From assembly GCF_009830945.1 (NCBI RefSeq), contig NZ_VWVV01000024.1, forward strand, positions 54,108-118,107: a DNA stretch of 64,000 nucleotides, in the 5' to 3' direction. This stretch comes from Nocardiopsis sp. FR4 (lineage in GTDB: Bacteria > Actinomycetota > Actinomycetes > Streptosporangiales > Streptosporangiaceae). Shown in pieces: positions 51,441-59,263 of the stretch (position 1 is the stretch's first letter; each line of letters begins with the position of its first letter). A program made the translations under genes and the position numbers. Under the pieces are notes generated by a model, which was given only the letters and a program-made list of their open reading frames with translations, searched no databases and had not been told where the DNA came from.

Positions 51441-51512
51441 GTTCCCTTTTTCCCTTTCGCGGCTGACGTGCGCACCTGACCGGCGCGAACACGCCGAGGC
51501 ACACGCCCTCCA

Positions 51513-51545
51513 GGTACCGCAAAGAAGGCTCGTTAAACGAGTACC
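51513..51545. promoter_or_regulatory. Nested inverted repeats between tspO and hydrolase
   Basis: CTCGTT-A-AACGAG (51529-51541) is a perfect palindrome. GGTAC (51513-51517) and GTACC (51541-51545) flank it. TACCTT (51542-51547) is seven bases before GTG 51555, so the palindrome overlaps a likely leaderless promoter. Confidence 0.5.
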
Positions 51546-51554
51546 TTGGATTCC

Positions 51555-52367
51555 GTGAAAAATGACGGGGCGGCGGAGAGGGGCCCGGAAGTGGCCGGTC
51601 GGCGCGGGGGACGGGCCAGGCGGGTGCTGCGGGGTGCGGCCCTGGCCCTGGCGCTGGTGCTGGTGGTCGCGGCCGGAGGCTTCCTGGTGTGGGCGTACAC
51701 CCCCCACACCGCTGAGGAGGGGCCGTACAGGGAGGCGGTGGCGACGCCCGGCGTGGAGGTGACCGCGACCGACGCCGGGGTGGTCCTCGCCCCGGCCGAC
51801 GCGCGGCCCGGCACCGGCGTGGTCTTCTACCCCGGCGCGCGCGTGGAACCCGAGGCCTACGCCGCAGTGTGGGCGCCGATCGTGGCCGACAGCGGGGTCC
51901 TGGTGGTCGTCCCCCGGATGCCGCTCAACCTCGCGGTGTTCGCCCCCGGCCGGGCCGGGGACGTGTTCGCCGACCACGTCGGCGTGGGGTCGTGGTACGT
52001 GGGCGGGCACTCGCTGGGCGGTGCGATGGCCGCCTCCTACGCGGGAGGCGCGGGCACGGACACGGTGGACGGGCTCGTGCTGTGGGCCTCCTACGCCACG
52101 GAGGGCGCGGGACTGGGCGGGCGCGAGGACCTGGCGGTGCTGTCGGTCTCGGGCTCGCGCGACGGGCTGGCCGACCCCGCCGCGATCGAGGGGCACCGGT
52201 CCCACCTGCCCGCCGACGCGTTCACGTATGAGGTCACCGGGATGAACCACGCCCAGTTCGGCTCCTACGGGGAGCAGCGGGGAGACGACCCCGCGACCAT
52301 CGGCGACGCCGAGGCGCACCGCGAGCTCGCCGCCGTGACGGCCGGCTTCCTCTCCGGGTCCTGGTGA
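51555..52367 (+). CDS. Membrane-anchored alpha/beta hydrolase
   Basis: 270 residues. N-terminal membrane helix (about 27-48), then an alpha/beta-hydrolase domain: VVFYPGARVEPEAY, GGHSLGGAMAASYAGG with the nucleophile Ser, and GMNHAQFGSYG with the likely His. Matches the extracytoplasmic hydrolases annotated as alpha/beta-hydrolase_5. The TTG at 51546 also opens the frame, but the -10 spacing suggests GTG 51555 as a leaderless start. Confidence 0.85.
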   Translation: MKNDGAAERGPEVAGRRGGRARRVLRGAALALALVLVVAAGGFLVWAYTPHTAEEGPYREAVATPGVEVTATDAGVVLAPADARPGTGVVFYPGARVEPEAYAAVWAPIVADSGVLVVVPRMPLNLAVFAPGRAGDVFADHVGVGSWYVGGHSLGGAMAASYAGGAGTDTVDGLVLWASYATEGAGLGGREDLAVLSVSGSRDGLADPAAIEGHRSHLPADAFTYEVTGMNHAQFGSYGEQRGDDPATIGDAEAHRELAAVTAGFLSGSW

Positions 52368-52439
52368 CCGCGGGCGATCCGCACGCCCGGGTGGGACGCC
52401 TCCTCTCCGGTGGTGGAGGGCCCGGCCCGATGCGGACGA

Positions 52440-52559
52440 GCGTCCCGGGCGGGTGAGGGTGAGGGCCACGACTCCGTCGGCCGCCCCGGTCCGGTCGGCC
52501 AGCCGGAGTGAGGCGGCCGCGGGCGCGCCGGTGGCGGTGCTCGCGGCGGACGGGTTCAT
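52440..52559 (-). pseudogene. Possible N-terminal remnant of a PDR/VanB-type reductase
   Basis: In the minus frame from ATG 52559, the segment LRLADRTGAADGVVALTLTRPG looks like the first strand of phthalate-dioxygenase-reductase/VanB oxidoreductases. No later FMN, NAD or [2Fe-2S] motif follows. The rest of the gap 52368-52786 shows nothing else I can name. Short, so uncertain. Confidence 0.3.
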
Positions 52560-52786
52560 CGCCGTGGGAACTCCTCGTGATGCCGGGGGTGTGCTCCGAA
52601 CAGACGTGTCCGGCGCCGCGGGGGCACTCTCGCCCATGCCCGGACGGACGGTGGGCAGTGGAGGAGTACCGGGCACCCGATCGGCCGGGCCCTACGTTCC
52701 GGCCCGGTCCGGAAAGGCCGACGACATCGCTCCGCACGCGCCGGTGCTCTCGTGACCGGCGCCAGAACACACGGGGGAGACCACCG

Positions 52787-53239
52787 ATGAAGTCCACCCA
52801 GTTGTGGGAAGAGAACGGACTGCGCACGTTCCTACTCGTCATGGACGAGGGGGACGAGGCGTTCGAGCAGATCACCGGTTTCGCCGAGTCCCGCGGCATC
52901 ACCGCCGCGAGCCTGACCGCCATCGGCGCGGCCCGCCACGCCGTCCTCGGCTACTTCGACCGCGAGGCCAGGGAGTACCGGTTCGTCGACTTCGACGAGC
53001 AGATGGAGATCGCCTCCTGCATCGGTGACATCGCCGACAACCAGGGCGATCCGGCGCTGCACGCGCACATCGTGCTGGGCCGTGAGGACTTCACCGCCTT
53101 GGCCGGGCACCTGAAGGAGCTGCGCGTGTTCCCGACCATGGAGGTCGTCCTCACGGAGACCCCCGCCCACCTGCGCAAGCGGGTGGATCCCCGAACCGGG
53201 CTGGCGCTCATCTCCACGGACGACTCCACCGAACCCTGA
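52787..53239 (+). CDS. PPC (DUF296) domain protein
   Basis: 150 residues. RTFLLVMDEGDEAFEQITGFAE, ITAASLTAIGAARHAVLGYFD, HAHIVLGREDF and AGHLKELRVFPTMEVVLTE are the PPC/DUF296 core, a trimeric fold first known from plant AT-hook proteins; bacterial members lack the AT hook and have unknown function. GGGGGAG precedes ATG 52787. A strong terminator follows. Confidence 0.9.
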   Translation: MKSTQLWEENGLRTFLLVMDEGDEAFEQITGFAESRGITAASLTAIGAARHAVLGYFDREAREYRFVDFDEQMEIASCIGDIADNQGDPALHAHIVLGREDFTALAGHLKELRVFPTMEVVLTETPAHLRKRVDPRTGLALISTDDSTEP

Positions 53240-53942
53240 TCCCGCTGGCGGACTCCGCCCACCCGACCCGAGGACGGCGCGGCCCTTCCGGAACCACCGG
53301 AAGGGCCGCGCCGGGGTGGATGTGCCCGGGACAGAACACGAACTTGCGCCGCCGGACCTCGACGAGCCCGGCGCGCAGCTCCTGCTCCCCGCTCGGGGTG
53401 CGCGGCGTGTGGGAGGCCAGCGGCCCCCGCAGGACGCGCCCGCGCAGACCGCCCGGCGCGTGGGCGAGCAGGGCCGGGTCCGCCGACGAGGCGTTCGGGG
53501 GAAGCCGCCCCGCGACCTTGGTGACGCTGACGACCGGCCCGGGCACGGTGAGACGCTCCACGAACAGCACCTCGTCGCCCTCCAGTACGTCCAGGCGGGT
53601 GAAGTGGCCGACCGCCGAGTGCAGGTCGCCCGTGTACCGCAGGGCCGCCTCCCGCGGGTCCTTCACCGGGGAGGCGCGTTCGGCCAGCTCCCACATGCGC
53701 GTTCCGATGAGGGCCCGCCTGCGCTCGTCCCGGTCGAGCAGCCCGTGACGGACCGTCTCCTTGACCAGGCGGGCCGTGGCGGCGAGCGGGAGGCGGGCCC
53801 TGCGGCCGACCTCGCTGAGGCTGGGGACGGTCGACTCGGGGCCGAAGGAGTCGGGGATCCTGACCGCCCGCGTGATGACGGACCCGCCGTCCGGTGGTCC
53901 CGCCGTGTCGCACTCCTTACCCGCTACGGCGGGCCCGCGCAC
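53208..53942 (-). pseudogene. IclR-family regulator truncated at the 3' end
   Basis: A normal IclR N-terminus (SVITRAVRIPDSFGPES; helix-turn-helix PSLSEVGRRARLPLAATARLVKE) and effector domain run up to FVFCPGHIHPGAA. There the expected final ~45 residues are missing; the frame instead reads straight through the terminator at 53276-53312 and into the antisense of the PPC gene. It has probably lost its end by deletion. The terminal strands contribute to the ligand fold, so function is doubtful. Confidence 0.6.
53276..53312. terminator. Bidirectional terminator, 16-bp stem
   Basis: Perfect stem 53276-53291 with 53297-53312 and loop AACCA, 36 bases after the PPC stop. It lies inside the open frame of the truncated IclR gene. 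Confidence 0.75.
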
Positions 53943-53979
53943 CGCTTCCGCGCACCGTAAGCCCGAGCGCGGACCGGTG

Positions 53980-55194
53980 TCAGTGGCCGTCCCCGACCGA
54001 GCGCGGCCTGGTGCGCATGGTCAGCGGCAGGAGCAGTGCCATGACCGCCGAGGCGGCGCCGAGGACGCCCAGGGAACCCCGTAGGTCCGCGCCCGAGGCC
54101 GCGATCCCCGCCACGATGAGGGGGCAGGTGAACTGGCCGACGAACAGCGCCCCCGTCCACAGGCCGGTGCCGCGTCCGCGCTGCTCGAAGCTGAGCCGGT
54201 TGACCGCCCACAGCACCAGCGTGGGCAGCAGCAGGCCGGTGCCGAAGCCGGTGACGACCGCGCCGACGACGATGACCGGCACCGACGGTGCGGCGAAGAC
54301 GATGCCCAGGCCCAGGGCGGACAGGCCGAACTCGACCGGGACGAGCACCCGAGGCGTCACCGCGGACACCCTGCCGAACAGACCGGCTCCCACGGCCGTG
54401 GCCAGCGACATGACCGCGCTGATCACCCCCACCGTTCCGGTCGAGGTGACGCCCGCGCCGTCCAGGACGTAGGACAGGTGCACGATGAGCGCGTAGAAGA
54501 CCACCCCGCCGAAGAGAGTGACCGTGCACGGTCCCGCCAGCTGGCGCCAGGGCAGACCCACCGGGCCCTCCGGCTCGGAGCGCCGCGGCTGCCACAGGAG
54601 GGCCGCCATCGGCAGCACCAGCGCCAGCGCGGCGAGGTAGAGCCAGAACGGGGTCCGCCAGCCCCAGGCGCCGAGCAGTCCCCCGGCGAGCAGGAACACG
54701 GTGGCGGCGAAGGTGGTCGTGAGCACCTGCATGCCCAGGTAGCGCGCCCGGCGGGTGCCCGACCAGTAGTCGCCGATCAGCGTCGTGCAGCAGGTCATGA
54801 TGGCCGCCTCGAACAGGCCCAGCAGGACCCGGCTGGCGACGATCGCCTGGAGCGTGTCCAGGTACAGGGGCGCGGTGCCCACCACGGAGTAGCCGACCAT
54901 CGCGACCAGCAGGACGCGCTTGCGGTCGACCCTGTCCACGAGGGCCCCGGCGAAGGGGGCGGTCAGGCCGATCACCAGGGCGGGGACCGTGAGCACCACG
55001 GGGACCAGGACGCCCGCGTTCTGAACCGACGCGAACTCCCGGGCCATCTGGGGCAGGACCGGTGCGATCAGCACGCTGCCGAGGATCGGCATACAGCTGG
55101 CCGCCAGCAGCAGGATGAGCTGGGCCAGACCGGCCTGGCGTCGGGTCCCCGGGCGCTCCTGGGCCTCGGAGGGGGGAAGGGTCTGTTCGGGCAC
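53980..55194 (-). CDS. MFS transporter, 12 helices
   Basis: 404 residues. PILGSVLIAPVLPQMAREF in helix 1, FAGALVDRVDRKRVLL in loop 2-3 and 12 hydrophobic segments match the DHA1-like branch. Neighbouring IclR regulators suggest uptake of an aromatic acid or efflux of a related compound; this is inference. GTG 55194 has GCGAGG upstream. 55195-55503 holds only its promoter region as far as I can see. Confidence 0.9.
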   Translation of the reverse strand: MPEQTLPPSEAQERPGTRRQAGLAQLILLLAASCMPILGSVLIAPVLPQMAREFASVQNAGVLVPVVLTVPALVIGLTAPFAGALVDRVDRKRVLLVAMVGYSVVGTAPLYLDTLQAIVASRVLLGLFEAAIMTCCTTLIGDYWSGTRRARYLGMQVLTTTFAATVFLLAGGLLGAWGWRTPFWLYLAALALVLPMAALLWQPRRSEPEGPVGLPWRQLAGPCTVTLFGGVVFYALIVHLSYVLDGAGVTSTGTVGVISAVMSLATAVGAGLFGRVSAVTPRVLVPVEFGLSALGLGIVFAAPSVPVIVVGAVVTGFGTGLLLPTLVLWAVNRLSFEQRGRGTGLWTGALFVGQFTCPLIVAGIAASGADLRGSLGVLGAASAVMALLLPLTMRTRPRSVGDGH

Positions 55195-55503
55195 GGGGCA
55201 CCTCGCTGTCCGGGGGATGGGCGCGCACGGCCGGGAGCGGCTGTGGCGCGGGAGAAGGCGGTGAGCACCGGGAGTAGAGGGGCGGTGAACGCCGGGGAGG
55301 GCGCGTCCGGCGCCCGTCCACTCCTGTTGCCTTCCTGTTCAGCTTGCCTGTGTCCCAGGTCACCCGGGAAGAGCGATTTCGCTATACCGGCCATCCAGCG
55401 CGTGGATACCCAGGCGCGTGCGCAGTGTTCCGGACCATGGCGGTGAGAGCACGCTTCCGCCCGCCCGGGGCACGGGCGGGAGGGCGGACGGGAGGGGCGG
55501 GGC

Positions 55504-55702
55504 TCAGCCGAGCCTGACGGTCCGTTCCAGGGGCAGGTCGGCGGAGGAGCGGCCCGCGTGGACCCCGTACAGGCCGGGCAGCAGCCGCCGTACCAGGTCT
55601 GCACCACGGCGCCCGCCTGGTCGAGCCAGGGCATGAGCACGGGGCCGTCGGTGTTGAGCACCACCACCGTGTTCGGGTTGGCGGCGGACAGCAGGGTTCT
55701 GC
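55504..55702 (-). pseudogene. GH3 beta-glucosidase, deletion scar
   Basis: One minus frame reads ANPNTVVVLNTDGPVLMPW and AVVQTWYGG, the core of the GH3 C-terminal domain. Another frame then gives LYGVHAGRSSADLPLERTV before a stop, the typical end of the fibronectin-III domain of GH3 enzymes. About 130 residues that should separate them, and all of the N-terminal catalytic barrel, are absent. It sits just after the sugar ABC transporter genes, where a GH3 enzyme would be expected. Confidence 0.65.
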
Positions 55703-55785
55703 GTTTCGTGGTGCTTTCCGGGGGGCGGGGGGTGTGCGCGGGGGGGTGCCGTCCGGAGCCGGGAGCGGCCCCGGACGGCGGCGGC

Positions 55786-57039
55786 CTACTCGGTCCGGTA
55801 GGCGGCGTCCATCTCGGCCAGGGCCTCGTCGACGGTGATGTCACCCGCGAAGAGCTGCTGGACCACGGTGAAGTGGGTCTGCTGGACCCGCGGGTTGGGC
55901 CAGCGCTGGTCCATGAACGGCACGGTCCGGCCCTGGCCCTGGTAGTCGGTGAGCGTGGTCAGCGCCGGGTCGGTCTCGCGCTCCTCGTCGGGCAGCGCGG
56001 TCAGGGTTCCGCCCTCGGTGGCGTAGATGTCCTGGCCCTCGGGCGAGCCCAGGAACTCCACGAAGGCCATGGCGGCCTCGGAGTCGGCGCTCTCGGCGTT
56101 GAGGCCGTAGGCGGCCGAGACCGACCCCGGCATTAGGGTCTGGTCGGCGTCGTCGGTGGCGGGCAGGGCGAACATGCCCAGCTCCGCGTCACCGGCCTCG
56201 GACTGCACCTGCGACAGGGTGGTGGCGACCTGGACCAGGCCGACAGCCCGGCCCTGGGCGACGCTGCTGACGGAGGCCTCGTAGCTGGTGCCGAGGGGGT
56301 CGTCGTTGAAGCAGCCCTCCTCCTCCATCTCCAGGTACTGCTCCAGAGCCGCCTTCCAGCCCGAGTCGGCGAAGCTGGTCTCGCCCTCGGCCATCCGCTC
56401 GTCGAAGTCGGGGGTGTCGGTGTAGACGGTGGTCGCGGCCAGGGCGTAGGTGACCAGCTGGGTGACCCACGGGGTCTGGTTGCCCAGGGCGAGCAGGCTC
56501 ACGCCCTCGTCCCGCGCGGTGCCGCACAGCTCGATGAGCTCGCTCCAGGTGGCGGGCTCCTCCGCGCCCAGGGCGGCCAGCGCCTCCTTGCCGTAGATGA
56601 CGCCGATGCCGCTGTAGGTGACGGGGACGATGTAGGTGGAGCCCTCGTACTCGGTGACGGGGCGGTCGCCCTCGGGGATCCTCGACGCGAACCCGGCGCC
56701 GCTGAGGTCGGCGAGGAACCCGCCGGGCGCCAGGAGCTGGAGCGCGGCGGGGTTGCCGTTGCCGGGCCAGACGGTGAAGACGTCGGGGGCGGTGCCCGAG
56801 GACAGCTGGGTGCGCAGGGTGCTCTGGAGCTGGTCGGTGTCGGCGTAGGTGACGGTGACCTCGATGCCGGGGTTGGCCTCCTGGAAGGCGGCGACCACCG
56901 CGTCCACGGGTACCCGGTCGGTGGAGTTGGCGGTCACGGTGACCGCGTTGCCCGCGTCGTCGCCGTCACCGCCGCTGCAGGAGGTGAGGGCCAGTGCCGC
57001 GGCCAGGCAGGCCGCGGGGGCGAGGAGCTTCTTGGACAT
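55786..57039 (-). CDS. Sugar ABC transporter substrate-binding lipoprotein (CUT1)
   Basis: 417 residues. Lipoprotein signal with lipobox LTSC near residue 21, then a type-I periplasmic-binding fold: PDVFTVWPGNGNPAALQLL, TYIVPVTYSGIGVIYGKEAL. Binds an oligosaccharide or glycoside outside the membrane and hands it to the two permeases. ATG 57039 has GGAGAG upstream. No ATPase gene is present; actinomycetes commonly use a shared MsiK. Confidence 0.93.
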   Translation of the reverse strand: MSKKLLAPAACLAAALALTSCSGGDGDDAGNAVTVTANSTDRVPVDAVVAAFQEANPGIEVTVTYADTDQLQSTLRTQLSSGTAPDVFTVWPGNGNPAALQLLAPGGFLADLSGAGFASRIPEGDRPVTEYEGSTYIVPVTYSGIGVIYGKEALAALGAEEPATWSELIELCGTARDEGVSLLALGNQTPWVTQLVTYALAATTVYTDTPDFDERMAEGETSFADSGWKAALEQYLEMEEEGCFNDDPLGTSYEASVSSVAQGRAVGLVQVATTLSQVQSEAGDAELGMFALPATDDADQTLMPGSVSAAYGLNAESADSEAAMAFVEFLGSPEGQDIYATEGGTLTALPDEERETDPALTTLTDYQGQGRTVPFMDQRWPNPRVQQTHFTVVQQLFAGDITVDEALAEMDAAYRTE

Positions 57040-57086
57040 GGATCTCTCCGGAAAAGGGGTTGGGTGTGCGGGTGCGGCGAAGGGGG

Positions 57087-57911
57087 TCAGCCCTTCAGTC
57101 CTCCGGCGAAGCCCTGGATGACGCGCTTCTGCATGGCGAAGTAGACCGTGAGCACGGGGATCGAGCCGATGATCAGGCCTGCGAAGACGAGGGGCCACTG
57201 GGAGACGTACTGTCCGACGAATCCGAACAGGGCCACGGGGATGGTCTGGTTGCCCGAGCCGCTGAGGTACAGCAGCGGGGTGAGGAAGTCGTTCCAGACG
57301 AAGATGACGTTGAGGATGACCACCGTGCCGGTGATCGGGCGCAGCAGCGGCAGGACCACGCTGAAGAAGGTGCGCAGGGGGCTGGCGCCGTCCATCATCG
57401 CGGCCTCCTCGTAACCGCGGTCCAGGCCGCGCAGGAACCCGGTGTAGAGGAACACCGAGAAGGGCATCTGCACGCCGGTGTAGTAGATGATGAGCGCGAT
57501 CGGGTTGCCCAGCAGGCCCAGGTCGCGCATGGTCTGGTAGAGCGGGATGAGCGCGAGCTGGAACGGCAGCAGCAGGCCGAGCATGAACAGCGCGAACACG
57601 GCGCGCGACCACCCACGGGTGGAGCGGGCGATGGGGTAGGCGGCCAGCGCCGAGAGCACGACCAGCAGCACGACGCTGGCCGCCGTGACCAGGGCGCTGT
57701 TGAGGACGGCCGGGCCCAGGCTCGCCTGCTGCCAGGCCTGGGCGAAGTTGTCCAGGGTCGGGCTGGCCGGGGGGACCAGCGGGGAGGCGCCGGTGTCGTC
57801 CACGGGGCGCAGGGCCTGGACGAACAGGACGTAGACCGGGAAGGCGAAGACCAGGGCCGCGACGATCATCGCCGCCTCCAGGAGGCCCGTCCGCCAGGTG
57901 TAGCGCTTCAT
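57087..57911 (-). CDS. Sugar ABC transporter permease (MalG-like)
   Basis: 274 residues with six helices. The EAA loop EEAAMMDGASPLRTFFSVVLPLLRP contacts the ATPase. FGFVGQYVSQWPLVFAG and the end KRVIQGFAGGLKG are typical of the MalG/LacG branch. ATG overlaps the stop of the first permease (ATGA). Confidence 0.93.
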   Translation of the reverse strand: MKRYTWRTGLLEAAMIVAALVFAFPVYVLFVQALRPVDDTGASPLVPPASPTLDNFAQAWQQASLGPAVLNSALVTAASVVLLVVLSALAAYPIARSTRGWSRAVFALFMLGLLLPFQLALIPLYQTMRDLGLLGNPIALIIYYTGVQMPFSVFLYTGFLRGLDRGYEEAAMMDGASPLRTFFSVVLPLLRPITGTVVILNVIFVWNDFLTPLLYLSGSGNQTIPVALFGFVGQYVSQWPLVFAGLIIGSIPVLTVYFAMQKRVIQGFAGGLKG

Positions 57912-58855
57912 GAGTTCCTCTCCTGGCGGCCGAGGTAGCCGTACTGGACGCCGCTCAGCACGATGACGAACAGGGTGAGCACCACCGCCATGGCCGTGCT
58001 GTAGGCGAAGGCGTTGAACTGGAAGGCCTCCCGGTAGATGACCGTGGACAGGGTGTCGGTGGCGCCGCCGGGGCCGCCCTGGGTCATCACCCACACCTGG
58101 TCGAACAGCTTGAGGCCGCCGATGAGGGAGAGCATCAGGTTGATGGTGAAGGCGGGGGCGAGCATGGGGCGCACGATGTGCCAGAAGCGGCGGACCGGCC
58201 CGGCCCCGTCCATGTCGGAGGCCTCGTAGATCTCCCGGGGGATGGACTGCAGGCCCGCCAGGAAGATGACCATCGAGTACCCGGAGAACTGCCAGACGAT
58301 GACGGCGACCACCGACCACAGGGCGAGGTCGCTGTCTCCCAGCCAGCTCTGGGTGAGGAGGCCCAGCCCGAGGGCGTCCAGGGCCGCGTTGATTGCGCCC
58401 TCCGGTGCGTAGAGGTACTTCCACAGGTAAGCGGTGACCACCGGGGTGATGACGGCCGGGGCGAAGAAGAACACGCGCAGGACGTTGCGCGACCTGATCC
58501 GGGTGTTGACGCCCAGGGCCAGGAGCAGCCCGACGGCGTTCTGCACGACGGTGACCGAGAAGGCGATCAGGAGCGTGTGGACCAGGGCGTCGCGGGCACC
58601 GCTGTCGGAGAGCAGGGACCGGTAGTGCTCCAGGCCGACGAAGCTGGAGGAGCGGGCCAGGCCGTCCCAGTCGGTGAAGGAGTACACCGCGCCTCGGGCG
58701 CTGGGCACCAGGACCGCGAAGGCGAAGAAGGCGAGCGCGGGGAGTACGAACCACCAGGGTACGGCGATCCGGTCGGTGCGGAAGCGGCGCGCCGGGGCGG
58801 GCGGGGGCGGACTGGCGCTCCCCGCTGGTGCGGCCGGCTGGGCCTTGGGGGCCAT
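57908..58855 (-). CDS. Sugar ABC transporter permease (MalF-like)
   Basis: 315 residues with six helices. EAA loop EIYEASDMDGAGPVRRFWHIVRP, and VWVMTQGGPGGATDT of MalF-type permeases. ATG 58855 is favoured by GGAG six bases upstream; ATG 58867 is possible, and the frame is open to 58954 across the operator. First gene of the transporter operon. A LacI-type site lies about 90 bases upstream. Confidence 0.92.
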   Translation of the reverse strand: MAPKAQPAAPAGSASPPPPAPARRFRTDRIAVPWWFVLPALAFFAFAVLVPSARGAVYSFTDWDGLARSSSFVGLEHYRSLLSDSGARDALVHTLLIAFSVTVVQNAVGLLLALGVNTRIRSRNVLRVFFFAPAVITPVVTAYLWKYLYAPEGAINAALDALGLGLLTQSWLGDSDLALWSVVAVIVWQFSGYSMVIFLAGLQSIPREIYEASDMDGAGPVRRFWHIVRPMLAPAFTINLMLSLIGGLKLFDQVWVMTQGGPGGATDTLSTVIYREAFQFNAFAYSTAMAVVLTLFVIVLSGVQYGYLGRQERNS

Positions 58856-58940
58856 GGCTGTCTCCATCGGGTTCTTCCTCGTGCGGCGCGGGAGGGGCGG
58901 CTGGTGTTCCGACTCCGGCGCGACTCTGGGTTTAACAGAG

Positions 58941-58954
58941 TTGAAACGCTTCAT
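58941..58954. promoter_or_regulatory. LacI-type operator 1
   Basis: TTGAAACGCTTCAT, a near-perfect palindrome with central CG, in front of the ABC operon. Confidence 0.65.
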
Positions 58955-59194
58955 TTAATGGCCTGAAGCTAGGCGGAGCACGTGACGTACGTCAACCCCG
59001 GAAAGCGAACGAAACCTCTTCGCAACCAAACCGGAGCGACGGGAACGTCGCCCACCCACTCCCTAGAGAACTCCATTGAACTGGTACTTTGCTGTTCGGT
59101 GTCGAGCTTTTCAGGACCGCCTGCAGCGGAGACTAGATGCCCACAGCTTGACGGAAGCGTGTCAGTGTTCCTACGGTGACGCTTGCCCAGCCAC

Positions 59195-59208
59195 TTGAAA
59201 CGGTTCAA
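59195..59208. promoter_or_regulatory. LacI-type operator 2
   Basis: TTGAAACGGTTCAA, symmetrical apart from the central pair, 56 bases before the rhamnosidase start. It excludes the upstream extension of that reading frame. Between the operators, 58955-59194, I see only promoter-like AT-richer sequence. Confidence 0.7.
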
Positions 59209-59263
59209 TAAACTGGCTTCAGTGCTGCGGCCCCGTGCCTGCCTTCGCTCCCCGGGAGTCCCC

